Of a stretch of 64,000 bases of DNA, positions 35,910 through 43,559 are shown one piece after another. The position numbers and the translations under genes were made by a program. The notes beneath the pieces are model-generated. The model had not been told where the DNA came from. It did not search any database and saw nothing but the letters and a program-made list of their open reading frames with translations. Source of the stretch: Methylobacillus methanolivorans (GTDB taxonomy: Bacteria; Pseudomonadota; Gammaproteobacteria; Burkholderiales; Methylophilaceae); contig NZ_JAJAVF010000004.1 of NCBI RefSeq assembly GCF_020531845.1, positions 166,045 through 230,044 on the forward strand, written 5' to 3'. The first letter of the stretch is position 1. The number at the start of each line of letters is the position of its first letter.

Positions 35910-35934
35910 TGTCCAACCACCAGGAGCCCATGTC

Positions 35935-36327
35935 ATGAACCGTGCCCTGCCTCAAGAGGTACTTGATCAGATCGAGCTGGAACACCAGCACTTCGCCGCC
36001 GCGCCCCAAGCCTTCTTCGAGGCGTGGAAACGCGGCGTCGACATCGCCGGAGCCGAATGGTTCGGCGACGGCACCCGCGAAGGCCTGCAGCGTGCCACCA
36101 CCAAGTGGGATCTGCGGCCGAAGCTGCTGATGCTCAACGATGCCCTCGGCGTCCTGAGCAGCGGCCAGCGGATGTTCCTGTCCGCGATGGTGAGCTTCTA
36201 CAACGCCCGCGAGGGCGGTGCGATGCTCAAGCGTTGCGGCTTCGAGGGTCTGTCCGACCTGGGCGGCCTCGACCTGGAACGGCGCAAGGTCGTCGCCGAC
36301 CTGACGCTGAACTACAACGGCTGGTGA
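35935..36327 (+). CDS. ICE hypothetical protein
   Basis: 130 residues from ATG 35935 with CAGGAG upstream. It includes LEHQHFAAAPQAFFEAWKRG, GAEWFGDGTREGLQRATTKW and LSSGQRMFLSAMVSFYNARE. It appears all-helical, soluble and cytosolic. I do not recognise the family. It follows the previous small gene after 25 bases, probably in the same transcript. Confidence 0.65.
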   Translation: MNRALPQEVLDQIELEHQHFAAAPQAFFEAWKRGVDIAGAEWFGDGTREGLQRATTKWDLRPKLLMLNDALGVLSSGQRMFLSAMVSFYNAREGGAMLKRCGFEGLSDLGGLDLERRKVVADLTLNYNGW

Positions 36328-36372
36328 GCCGCGCTGCGGCCTGCCGACGTTCTTCTTTTCTTCCCACCCCAC

Positions 36373-36408
36373 GAGGGACATGCGTCCCTGCATGGGGCCA
36401 TGTCCCTC
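36373..36408 (+). promoter_or_regulatory. 10-bp stem-loop in gene leader
   Basis: Arms GAGGGACATG (36373-36382) and CATGTCCCTC (36399-36408) form a perfect 10-bp stem just upstream of the AAAGGAG ribosome site of the gene at 36431. It could act as an attenuator or mRNA-stability element. Confidence 0.45.
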
Positions 36409-36430
36409 CTTTTCTTGAAAGGAGTGATTC

Positions 36431-36895
36431 ATGTCCCCTGACTTTTCCATCGGTCTGCTCGTGACCGACGACGACATCGATGCGGTCATCCTTGAAGGCT
36501 GGCCGGCCGACGTGCGCAAGCCGCGCATCGTGGTGTTCGACTACGCCGGCAATGATGTGCCCGACGAGTATGTGCTGCATGTCAGCAGCGGAACCCCGAA
36601 TACCGGATTGACCGGGCGCGAGGTGTTCCCGGTCGAGTACGGACCCGACTGCCGCTACCCATCGCCCGCTGAAGTCCTTTCGGTGCTCGATGCACCTAAG
36701 CCGGCCGGAAAACCTTCCGCGCTGAGCATCGCCCGCAACGTGCACCAGAGCATCCTCAACCTGGATGCGCGGCTGGATCGCCTGGAGCAGGCGCCGACCG
36801 GCGACGACTACAACCGCCTGTACCAGCTTGCGAATGGCGGCCTGCTCGACCTGTTGAAGGCGCTGGGCGACCCGTCCTCTACCGCTGCCGGCTGA
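36431..36895 (+). CDS. ICE hypothetical protein
   Basis: 154 residues from ATG 36431 (AAAGGAG). It reads MSPDFSIGLLVTDDDIDAVI, LEGWPADVRKPRIVVFDYAG and EVFPVEYGPDCRYPSPAEVL, followed by a helical C-terminal part (SILNLDARLDRLEQAP). No family is recognised. The acidic N-terminal half looks like an alpha/beta fold. It is preceded by a perfect 10-bp hairpin and followed by another hairpin group. Confidence 0.6.
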   Translation: MSPDFSIGLLVTDDDIDAVILEGWPADVRKPRIVVFDYAGNDVPDEYVLHVSSGTPNTGLTGREVFPVEYGPDCRYPSPAEVLSVLDAPKPAGKPSALSIARNVHQSILNLDARLDRLEQAPTGDDYNRLYQLANGGLLDLLKALGDPSSTAAG

Positions 36896-36917
36896 CCGGC
36901 TGCCACTTCATCCACCC

Positions 36918-36968
36918 GCTGGGGTTCAATCCCCAGCAGGGGATTGCCTCGGCCATCCCCTGCTGGAG
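36918..36968 (+). promoter_or_regulatory. Overlapping alternative stem-loops before the gene at 36976
   Basis: GCTGGGG/CCCCAGC (36918-36924 with 36931-36937) and CAGCAGGGGAT/ATCCCCTGCTG (36934-36944 with 36955-36965) share bases 36934-36937, so the two stems compete. The second stem ends in the GGAG ribosome site (36965-36968). This is an arrangement expected of a translational switch. Confidence 0.45.
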
Positions 36969-36975
36969 AAATCCC

Positions 36976-37692
36976 ATGTCCTACTCGAACAACAATCCCT
37001 TTGTCCGCGGCTACGACGGCCTGTCCGTCCAGCGGCTGCTCGCCATCTCCTACGACGACGACTGCCCGCTGACCTACCTGCCGCTGCATCCTTCGCAGTC
37101 GAATCTGCCGGACAGCCAGGTCGAACGGCGGGCCTGCATCTTCTCGGACGACTTCGTGCTGATCACCGAGGACCAGGTGGTCCCCAACGAGTTGCAGGCG
37201 CAATGCCGCAGCCACGGGCTCGCCCGCAACGTGGTCTATGCCGTGATGGCCGAGGAAGACGGCAAGCCACTGCACGTGGGCGACACTTACTCCGAAGAAG
37301 CGGCGCGGGAAGTCGTGCGGCGCCTGCGCTATGAAACCGGCTACTACAGCCGGTGCTGGGAAATCAGCAGCGCGCACCTCGACGCCGACGCACACCGCTT
37401 CCTCGCCGAACTGGCGGACATCGCCACGCCGACGCTGTTCCTGTTCGTCGCCTTCCGCATCCCGTACGGCCCGGCCATCGGGTTGAAGCTGATCGCCACG
37501 CCCTGGACCGACGAGAACCTGCGCGCGGTCGAAGGCATCACGGCCAAGCGGCTGATGCAGGAGCATCGCAAGAAGGGCATGCCGGAATCCCTCATGCACG
37601 TGCTGCACCTGGCCGCGCTCGCCGACGTGCGCATGCTGGTCTTCGATGCCGATGCGCAGGTGCTGGACGGCCTGCCGATCTACGACGACTGA
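36976..37692 (+). CDS. ICE hypothetical protein
   Basis: 238 residues. It contains MSYSNNNPFVRGYDGLSVQR, ERRACIFSDDFVLITEDQVV and ALADVRMLVFDADAQVLDGLPIYDD. The tryptophan/tyrosine-rich middle (RRLRYETGYYSRCWEI) may be a ligand-binding domain. I recognise it only as a conserved ICE protein, without a known function. The ribosome site lies at the end of a hairpin stem (36955-36965). A terminator-like hairpin follows at 37703-37731. Confidence 0.62.
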   Translation: MSYSNNNPFVRGYDGLSVQRLLAISYDDDCPLTYLPLHPSQSNLPDSQVERRACIFSDDFVLITEDQVVPNELQAQCRSHGLARNVVYAVMAEEDGKPLHVGDTYSEEAAREVVRRLRYETGYYSRCWEISSAHLDADAHRFLAELADIATPTLFLFVAFRIPYGPAIGLKLIATPWTDENLRAVEGITAKRLMQEHRKKGMPESLMHVLHLAALADVRMLVFDADAQVLDGLPIYDD

Positions 37693-37702
37693 CACCACCT
37701 TT

Positions 37703-37731
37703 CGAGCCCCCACGCGGGGCTCGTGTTCTTT
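37703..37731 (+). terminator. Rho-independent terminator
   Basis: CGAGCCCC / GGGGCTCG stem (8 bp, 5-base loop) followed by TGTTCTTT, 11 bases after the stop of the preceding gene. Confidence 0.65.
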
Positions 37732-37802
37732 CTGGACGAAGCCGGTGGACGCGCAGTGCCGATTCCCCCGCGTCGCTGGCCCACGCCTGACGCACGCTGC
37801 TC

Positions 37803-37882
37803 GCATGTTCGCTGGCGTTGCCGGCAAGCATGCCCAGGCAGTCGAGACCTTCGAGGCTGCGGCACGGTTCGCCGTGCTGGTT
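37803..37882 (+). ncRNA. Repeated two-hairpin leader element, copy B
   Basis: Hairpin 1 is GCTGGC-GTT-GCCGGC (37811-37825). The middle is conserved (ATGCCCAGGCAGTC, GACCTTCGAGGCTGCG). Hairpin 2 is GCACGG-TTCG-CCGTGC (37862-37877). Stem sequences differ from copies A, C and D but pairing is kept. It precedes the gene at 37985. Confidence 0.65.
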
Positions 37883-37984
37883 GCTATTCCTTCTCCGGGC
37901 GCATGTCGCGTCCATCCACCTCACCCCCAAGGGACACACCTCCCTTGCGGGCGGAAGTCCCTTGGTTGCCACAAGGAGTCTTCC

Positions 37985-38782
37985 ATGGATACCCAAGCCA
38001 TCCGCGCACAGATGCCGACGCTGGTTCGCGGCCACGTGCCTTCCAACGTCCGCAGCTTCAAGTTCAACATCTTCGACGGCCAGCCCAAGGTTTCGACGCT
38101 GGGCTTCCACGTTGATCCCAAGCCCTTCGAGGGCAAGGTCATCGCCACCACCGACGAGGCCATCGTCGTCAAGACGGGGCGGGCCGAGTTCGCGGTGCTC
38201 GACAAGGCCCTCGTCACCGACGTGCCCGACGAAGGCGCCAAGGTGCAGGTCGAACCGTATGCGCGGCGCCGCTTCGACGGCTTGCGCGCGGATACGCCCG
38301 AGGAGAGCACTGAGTTCACCGCCGACGGCCAGCCGTACACGGTGAAGCGGCTCATCCTGGGTTCCGCGCCGGCCAAGCTGCCGATCCCCGAGCCGCAGTG
38401 CCCCGAGCTGCAGGAGCTGATCCACCAACTGGAGCAGTTGCCCGCGCCCGATGGATTCCGCCGCATCACGCACCTGCTGGTGGATGCCGGCGCGCGGGAC
38501 TTCACGGTGGTCGATCCGAGCCCCAGCAACATCATCGCCACGCCGCCGGCCATCGGCTTCACCGTCGCTTCGGCGAAGTTCCAGGGGCGCGTCACCGTGC
38601 TCTACGAACGCGGCCTCGACACCTACGCGGTGGAGCTGCATCGCGAAGGCGAGCTGGTCGAGCGGGTCGATGAAGTGTTCTTCGACACCTTGGGCCAGGT
38701 GCTGGAGCGGCTGATCGACGACGGGAGCTGGCGCCTCATCCGCGTACAGCGCCTGTCCGGTCGCAAGCCCGTCCAGCACTGA
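37985..38782 (+). CDS. ICE hypothetical protein
   Basis: 265 residues from ATG 37985 (AAGGAG upstream). It reads MDTQAIRAQMPTLVRGHVPS, SFKFNIFDGQPKVSTLGFHV and VKTGRAEFAVLDKALVTDVP, and ends ERLIDDGSWRLIRVQRLSGRKPVQH. It is mostly beta-strand in the first half. The family is not recognised; members are seen in related ICEs. It is preceded by RNA-like copy B and a 9-bp hairpin (37927-37965). Confidence 0.65.
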   Translation: MDTQAIRAQMPTLVRGHVPSNVRSFKFNIFDGQPKVSTLGFHVDPKPFEGKVIATTDEAIVVKTGRAEFAVLDKALVTDVPDEGAKVQVEPYARRRFDGLRADTPEESTEFTADGQPYTVKRLILGSAPAKLPIPEPQCPELQELIHQLEQLPAPDGFRRITHLLVDAGARDFTVVDPSPSNIIATPPAIGFTVASAKFQGRVTVLYERGLDTYAVELHREGELVERVDEVFFDTLGQVLERLIDDGSWRLIRVQRLSGRKPVQH

Positions 38783-38857
38783 TCCCCTCACGTCCCCAAG
38801 CGGCTTCCCGTCCTCGCGGCGGGAAACCTTCTTCCTTCACCGTTGGAGACCACTTCC

Positions 38858-39223
38858 ATGACTGTTCGATTCAAAGGCACCGAGCTTCGGCCCGTGCTTG
38901 CCGAGGCGGCGGCCAACCAGTGCCGCGTCATCCTGGTCAAGGACCAGGGCGTGTATTTCATGGCCGAGCACGGCGAGAGCCGGCCCGATGGGCGGCGCAA
39001 GACCATCGCCTACGCCGTGGGCTGCAACCCCGATGTCGATGCGTTCGACGACTGGTGGGAACTGGCGCGCGCCGAATTCGGCGGCGACGACTTCGGCGAG
39101 TTCTTCGCCCTGCAGGAACGGGTCCTCACCCGTATCCTGCACAGCGAGGACGACCTCGAAGTGTCGGCCACGGTCACGCACCTGTCGATGCAGGCGGTAT
39201 CCGCTGCACCGGCCGGCCACTGA
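38858..39223 (+). CDS. DUF3085-family ICE protein
   Basis: 121 residues from ATG 38858 (TGGAG upstream, so the longer in-frame start is not used). MTVRFKGTELRPVLAEAAAN, VILVKDQGVYFMAEHGE, RRKTIAYAVGCNPDVDAFDDWWELA and GDDFGEFFAL match DUF3085, a domain of unknown function in ICEs and plasmids. A terminator follows at 39238-39263. Confidence 0.8.
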   Translation: MTVRFKGTELRPVLAEAAANQCRVILVKDQGVYFMAEHGESRPDGRRKTIAYAVGCNPDVDAFDDWWELARAEFGGDDFGEFFALQERVLTRILHSEDDLEVSATVTHLSMQAVSAAPAGH

Positions 39224-39237
39224 CCGTACTGCTTCCC

Positions 39238-39263
39238 AGCCCCCTTCACGGGGGCTTCTCTTT
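39238..39263 (+). terminator. Rho-independent terminator
   Basis: AGCCCCC / GGGGGCT stem with a TTCAC loop, followed by TCTCTTT, 15 bases after the DUF3085 stop. Confidence 0.65.
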
Positions 39264-39366
39264 ATCTCGTGCCGCGGCCCATGGCCGCATCGCACGCGCT
39301 CGTCTCCAGTCCGGCTCGGGCCGCTCACGCCGGCATCTGCCGGTGCCACCGCCTGGTGACGCCTGC

Positions 39367-39711
39367 ATGCGAGACCCGTTCAAGATCGAGCAACCGACCT
39401 GCATCAGCTTCAGCGGCGGCCGCACCAGCGCGTACATGCTCTGGCGCGTGCTGCAAGCCAACGGCGGCCTGCCCGCAGATGCCGTCGTCTGCTTCGCCAA
39501 CACCGGAAAAGAAGTGGAAGCCACCTTGCGCTTCGTGCGCGACTGCGCCGAGCACTGGCAAGTGCCGATCCACTGGCTGGAGTACCGGCCCATCGAACCG
39601 GGCTTCGTGGTGGTGGACTTCGATACCGCCAGCCGCGCGGGCGAGCCCTTCGAGATGCTGGTCCGCAAGCGGCAGTACCTGCCCAACCCGGTGGCGAGAG
39701 GGTGCCACTAA
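39367..39711 (+). pseudogene. Truncated PP-loop (PAPS reductase-like) protein
   Basis: The frame starts MRDPFKIEQPTCISFSGGRT, with the SGGRTSAYM PP-loop at residues 16-24. VVCFANTGKEVEATLRFVRDCAEHW and LEYRPIEPG follow as in phosphoadenosine phosphosulfate reductase-like ICE proteins. After 114 residues it stops at NPVARGCH, where intact homologues carry on for roughly another 150 residues. The downstream sequence enters RNA-like copy C. A deletion has probably removed the C-terminal half. Confidence 0.65.
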
Positions 39712-39774
39712 TGCGGACAGCCGCCGGTGCCGATTGCCGCTCGCGCGGGCGCGCGCCTGGCGCCACGCTGCCGC

Positions 39775-39857
39775 CATGTTCCGCTGACGCCCGTCAGCAG
39801 CATGCCCAGGCAGTCTCGATCTTCAAGACTGCGACGCGGTTCCGACCGCGTTGATCA
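39775..39857 (+). ncRNA. Repeated two-hairpin leader element, copy C
   Basis: Hairpin 1 is GCTGAC-GCCC-GTCAGC (39783-39798). The middle is conserved (ATGCCCAGGCAGTC, GATCTTCAAGACTGCG). Hairpin 2 is ACGCGGT-TCCG-ACCGCGT (39834-39851). It lies 150 bases upstream of the DUF3577 gene and directly follows the truncated PP-loop gene. Confidence 0.7.
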
Positions 39858-40009
39858 ACCAGTTCGCTCCGGCATCCCAGCGCGAACAGCCATCGGTTCT
39901 CCCGATGGTGATGCCACCCAAGCTGTTCCTTCAACCCACGCGGGGGTTCCACACCTTCCCCGCCTTGGGTCGGGTGTGTCTCCGCCTCATTGTTCTCAGG
40001 AGATTCACC

Positions 40010-40573
40010 ATGACCACTTCCACCGACAAGTCCTACTTCGACCTGCACATCACCGGACTCGGGTATCTCAATCGCATCCGCGAAGTGAAGCCCAAGAAAG
40101 GCGATGCGTTCCTGGCCTGCGACATCGCGGCGCTCAACGGCCCCAGCGATGACGTGGCCTACGTGCGTTTCGACACGCGCGTCTCGGGCTCCGAAGCGCA
40201 GCACCTCGTGCGCCGCTGCATCCAAGCGGTCGATGCCGAGAAGAAAGTGATGATCGGCTTCCGTCTGGGCGACCTGTGGGCCGACACCTTCACCTACTCC
40301 AAGGGCAAGCGTGCCGGCGAGCAGGGGGTGAGCTTCAAGGCCCGCCTGCTGTTCGTCGGTTGGATCAAGGTCGACGGCAAGCTCGTCTACAAGGCCGAGC
40401 CCAAGCCGACCGATGCCGACCAGCGCGACGAACGCGACGTGCGTAACACGGATGTCCCCGCGACGTTCGCTGAGCCGCAAGCCGCTGCGTTCGAGCCCGC
40501 CAGGCCCGCCGCCGAAGCTGCCGACGAAGCCACTGCCGATGCGCCTGCATTGGAAGTTGCCGAGTCGTTCTGA
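40010..40573 (+). CDS. DUF3577 (STY4534-family) ICE protein
   Basis: 187 residues from ATG 40010 (AGGAGA). MTTSTDKSYFDLHITGLGYL, NRIREVKPKKGDAFLACDIA and RRCIQAVDAEKKVMIGFRLG are diagnostic of DUF3577/STY4534 proteins, annotated as ICE replication-associated. The beta-rich first half is OB-fold-like by eye, which would suit nucleic-acid binding. The C-terminal 50 residues are Ala/Glu-rich and disordered. It is preceded by RNA-like copy C and followed by a strong hairpin. Confidence 0.85.
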   Translation: MTTSTDKSYFDLHITGLGYLNRIREVKPKKGDAFLACDIAALNGPSDDVAYVRFDTRVSGSEAQHLVRRCIQAVDAEKKVMIGFRLGDLWADTFTYSKGKRAGEQGVSFKARLLFVGWIKVDGKLVYKAEPKPTDADQRDERDVRNTDVPATFAEPQAAAFEPARPAAEAADEATADAPALEVAESF

Positions 40574-40578
40574 TCCGC

Positions 40579-40620
40579 AAGGCCCCGACTCTGAATTGAG
40601 TCCGGGGCCTTGTCTTCTCC
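40579..40620 (+). terminator. Long stem-loop after DUF3577
   Basis: AAGGCCCCGACTC (40579-40591) pairs with GAGTCCGGGGCCTT (40598-40611) with one bulge, followed by GTCTTCT. It starts three bases after the stop codon. Confidence 0.65.
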
Positions 40621-40693
40621 CACTCGCGTGCGCATGCGACCGTCGCCATGACGGCCGTGTGCGTGATCGCAGCTTCGTCCGCAGGAGTTCTTC

Positions 40694-41323
40694 ATGATCA
40701 CCATTCCCGGCCAATTGGCCATCAAGACCATCCACGGCCGTAACGGCGACTTCAACGTCGGGCGCCTTGCGACCTCCATCGGCGAGTTCGTCGTGAAGAA
40801 CGCCGAACTCGACCAGTACGCCGAAGGCAAGTACGAGGGCGATTTCGCCATCGCGGAGATTCGCCCGTCCACGTACACCGCCAACGGCCGCATGGTCATT
40901 GAGATCCGCGCCCTCCTGGGTGGGATGACTTTGTCCAACATCGACGCCCTGAGCCGTGACGACGCCCGCCGGCTGAGTCCGCAGGAAGTCGATCCGATCG
41001 ACGAGGAAGCGCAGACCGCCACGCCGACGCCGACGACCGCCCCCAAGGCGGCCGGCCGGAAGAAGGCGCGCAGCTCGCGCGACCCGCTGGTCGATACCAC
41101 GCCGTTCGGCAGCGAGCCGGCTGCTGCGTCTGCCGAGGCTACGGCCCATGCGGACGACGACGGCGACGCGGCGCTGTTCGGCACACTCTGGCCGCTGGGC
41201 GATGTCGTCAAGCTCGATGCCACCGTGGATCGGCGCGTGCTGCGTCAGCAGCGCGACCGCCTCGGCGACCTGGGCTACGAGTTCGCTCCGCTGTCCCAGG
41301 ACTGGCACCTCACCAGGGTCTGA
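40694..41323 (+). CDS. DUF3275-family ICE protein
   Basis: 209 residues from ATG 40694 (AGGAG). MITIPGQLAIKTIHGRNGDF, NVGRLATSIGEFVVKNAELD and KYEGDFAIAEIRPSTYTANGRMVIEIRALL match DUF3275. A charged linker (about 95-155) leads to a C-terminal conserved patch (ALFGTLWPLGDVVKLDATVD). The function is unknown; the family is confined to ICEs and related islands. Confidence 0.85.
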   Translation: MITIPGQLAIKTIHGRNGDFNVGRLATSIGEFVVKNAELDQYAEGKYEGDFAIAEIRPSTYTANGRMVIEIRALLGGMTLSNIDALSRDDARRLSPQEVDPIDEEAQTATPTPTTAPKAAGRKKARSSRDPLVDTTPFGSEPAAASAEATAHADDDGDAALFGTLWPLGDVVKLDATVDRRVLRQQRDRLGDLGYEFAPLSQDWHLTRV

Positions 41324-41365
41324 TCCCATCGCCATTTCACGCCGCATGCCTGCGGCTTTCCACCA

Positions 41366-41391
41366 CCCGCCGGGGCTCCTTCCCCGGCGGG
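41366..41391 (+). promoter_or_regulatory. 10-bp GC stem-loop in gene leader
   Basis: CCCGCCGGGG / CCCCGGCGGG with a CTCCTT loop, 33 bases before the ATG at 41425. There is no T-run, so attenuation or RNA stability is more likely than termination. Confidence 0.45.
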
Positions 41392-41424
41392 AGGACTCCG
41401 GCCCTTTCTCACAGGAGTCATTCC

Positions 41425-41817
41425 ATGGGCTGGACATTCGTTCGATTGACGCGCGATCAGTTGATCCGCGAGCTGACCGCAACCGAGGAAACCGAGCGGT
41501 CGCGCAGTGAGGTCATCGACCACACGCTGGTCGGCAACGTGCTGTGGACGGTGGCGCGCGTCACCGCCAAGCAGGCCGGCGTCCTGGGTCTCGCACCCGG
41601 CGAGTCGGCCACCTTGATCGGCTGCCATCTGCTGGAAAGCGAGGGCCGCGAATGGGGCTACAAGTTCCTGGTCGAGGCCGAGCACCCGTACTGCTACTCG
41701 TGCCCGCTGCGCTATCTCGACATGGCGCCGCAGCGCTGCGCCACCTGGCGCGCAAGGGTGCATGCCTTCCACCAGCAGCCGACGCGCAAAGCGGCCGGCG
41801 ATGCAGCCACCGACTGA
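41425..41817 (+). CDS. ICE hypothetical protein (DUF6927-like)
   Basis: 130 residues from ATG 41425 (AGGAG). MGWTFVRLTRDQLIRELTAT, then SEVIDHTLVGNVLWTVARVT and LIGCHLLESEGREWGYKFLVEA resemble the DUF6927 domain often found in ICEs. A Tyr/Cys patch (HPYCYSCPLRYLD) could bind metal or substrate. It is followed after seven bases by a small acidic gene. Confidence 0.6.
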   Translation: MGWTFVRLTRDQLIRELTATEETERSRSEVIDHTLVGNVLWTVARVTAKQAGVLGLAPGESATLIGCHLLESEGREWGYKFLVEAEHPYCYSCPLRYLDMAPQRCATWRARVHAFHQQPTRKAAGDAATD

Positions 41818-41824
41818 GGCGAAC

Positions 41825-42094
41825 ATGGACACCCTCATGTCGTCCTTGCCGCCCGAGCTGCTTCGCTTCGTCGAAGACCAGTTGGCCAACAACGAGGTTT
41901 CCGACGACGACGAACTGCGCGAGCACTTCATCGCCAACGGCCTGAGCGAAGAACAGGCGTGGCAGGCACTGACCTACCGCGCGCTGTACCTGCGACACGT
42001 CTTTCTCGACGGCTTCACGCCGATCCTCAAAGGCCAGGAAGCGCTTTGCTTCAACCCGCACAGCCGCGGCTGGGAGCCGGTTCCGAACCCATAG
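41825..42094 (+). CDS. Small ICE hypothetical protein
   Basis: 89 residues from ATG 41825. It is acidic and helical: MDTLMSSLPPELLRFVEDQL, DDELREHFIANGLSEEQAWQALTYRALYL, then GFTPILKGQEALCFNPHSRGW. No known family is recognised. It is tightly spaced after the preceding gene, so likely co-translated. A terminator follows. Confidence 0.6.
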   Translation: MDTLMSSLPPELLRFVEDQLANNEVSDDDELREHFIANGLSEEQAWQALTYRALYLRHVFLDGFTPILKGQEALCFNPHSRGWEPVPNP

Positions 42095-42135
42095 GCCGGC
42101 CTTCACGCGGCGCACTTCTTCATCCCTTTCATCAG

Positions 42136-42161
42136 GCCCTGTTCAGCAGGGCTTTTCTTCG
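42136..42161 (+). terminator. Rho-independent terminator
   Basis: GCCCTG-TTCAG-CAGGGC stem-loop followed by TTTTCTTC, 41 bases after the preceding stop codon. Confidence 0.65.
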
Positions 42162-42231
42162 TCCTACGCAATCGCACGCATCCGGCCTCGGCCGCTGGAT
42201 GCCGATTGCTCCATTCCGCAAGGAGATCATC

Positions 42232-43059
42232 ATGCAACTCGCATCTCGCTTCGCCCCTCGTTCCCCGGTGCTGCGCGCCGACCATCCGTTGTCGGACGAT
42301 CAGATTCGCACCGTGGCCCCATCCATCTTCGCGGACACCCCGCACGAAAGCCGCTCCGAACGGTACAGTTACATCCCCACGGCGGCTGTGCTGACCGAAC
42401 TGCGCAGAGAAGGTTTCCAGCCGTTCATGGTGTGCCAGACCCGCGTGCGACACGAGGATCGCCGCGACTACACCAAGCACATGCTGCGCCTTCGCCACGC
42501 CAGCCAGATCAACGGCGCCGAGGCGAACGAGATCATCCTGCTCAACTCGCACGACGGCACCAGCAGCTACCAGATGCTCGCGGGCATGTTCAGATTCGTC
42601 TGCCACAACGGCCTGGTGTGCGGCGACACCTTCGCCGACGTGCGCGTGCCCCACAAGGGCAACGTCACCGATCACGTGATCGAAGGCGCCTACGAGGTGC
42701 TGCACGGCTTCGAGCGCGTGCAGGACTCGCGCGACGCCATGCGCGTCATCACCCTCGACGACGGCGAGGCCGAAGTCTTCGCCAGGTCGGCGCTGACCTT
42801 GAAGTACGACGAGTCGGGCAAGGCCTTGCCCATCACGGAGACGCAGATCCTGCGGCCTCGTCGTTTCGACGACAACCGTGCCGATCTTTGGTCGGTCTTC
42901 AACCGGGTTCAGGAGAACCTGGTCAAGGGCGGCCTGACTGGCCGTGCCGCCAACGGGCGCCAGCAGCGCACGCGACCCGTTCAGAGCATCGACCAGAACG
43001 TCCGGCTCAACCGGGCGCTTTGGCTGCTCGCGGATGGCCTGCGTCAGCTCAAAGCCTGA
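42232..43059 (+). CDS. DUF932-family protein
   Basis: 275 residues from ATG 42232 (AAGGAG). YSYIPTAAVLTELRREGFQP, RLRHASQINGAEANEIILLN, SHDGTSSYQMLAGMFRFVCHNGLVCGD and NVTDHVIEGAYEVL are typical of DUF932, a domain of phage- and plasmid-borne proteins related to YfjQ/YafZ. Its biochemical role is unknown. It is separate from its neighbours, with a terminator before it and one after. Confidence 0.82.
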   Translation: MQLASRFAPRSPVLRADHPLSDDQIRTVAPSIFADTPHESRSERYSYIPTAAVLTELRREGFQPFMVCQTRVRHEDRRDYTKHMLRLRHASQINGAEANEIILLNSHDGTSSYQMLAGMFRFVCHNGLVCGDTFADVRVPHKGNVTDHVIEGAYEVLHGFERVQDSRDAMRVITLDDGEAEVFARSALTLKYDESGKALPITETQILRPRRFDDNRADLWSVFNRVQENLVKGGLTGRAANGRQQRTRPVQSIDQNVRLNRALWLLADGLRQLKA

Positions 43060-43243
43060 CCCACAAGCGGATCGTGCCTCGCGGCATGGTCCGCTTTTTC
43101 TTTGGCGGCGCTGTGCTGCCAGCGCACCACGTTCAGTTTGGTTCGGTGTAACCCTAATGCGGCAATTCGCTGCCGCCGCGAAAATTGCGGTTCGACTGCA
43201 TACCTCCCTGGCTTTTCCTCCCTGAGCCAAGCAGTCATCTTTG

Positions 43244-43276
43244 CCGCCTCGGTGTTCCCGGGGCGGTTTTCTTTTA
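43244..43276 (+). terminator. Rho-independent terminator
   Basis: A nine-pair stem (CCGCCTCGG with CCGGGGCGG, one G-U pair) and five-base loop, followed by TTTTCTTTTAT. Confidence 0.65.
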
Positions 43277-43382
43277 TGGCCGTCCTTCCAGGCCGCGGGC
43301 GATGCGCCAGCGCAAACAGGGTTGGACGCTGGGTCGGTTTTCCGCTCCCGCTGTAGGCGCACCTTGGCGCAGGCTATGTCCC

Positions 43383-43460
43383 ATGTCCGTCGGCGTTGCC
43401 GACAACATGCCCAGGTAGTCCAGACCTTCAAGGCTACGGTGCGTTGCGACGCACGGTCTG
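43383..43460 (+). ncRNA. Repeated two-hairpin leader element, copy D
   Basis: Hairpin 1 is GTCGGC-GTT-GCCGAC (43389-43403). The middle is conserved (ATGCCCAGGTAGTC, GACCTTCAAGGCT). Hairpin 2 is GTGCGT-TGCG-ACGCAC (43439-43454). It precedes the gene at 43560. Confidence 0.65.
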
Positions 43461-43559
43461 ATTCTTCACCACGACGCTCACCGCGTCTTCTTCCATCCCC
43501 CTGGGGCAGTGACTGCCCTCGCGGTTGGTGCTGTCTCCGCTCACTTCGAGGACATCACC

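Larger units (their letters stand above)
43060..43559. other. 500-base intergenic region with terminator and repeat copy D
   Basis: No supported gene. It holds a terminator (43244-43276) and RNA-like copy D (43383-43460) ahead of the gene at 43560. Confidence 0.5.
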
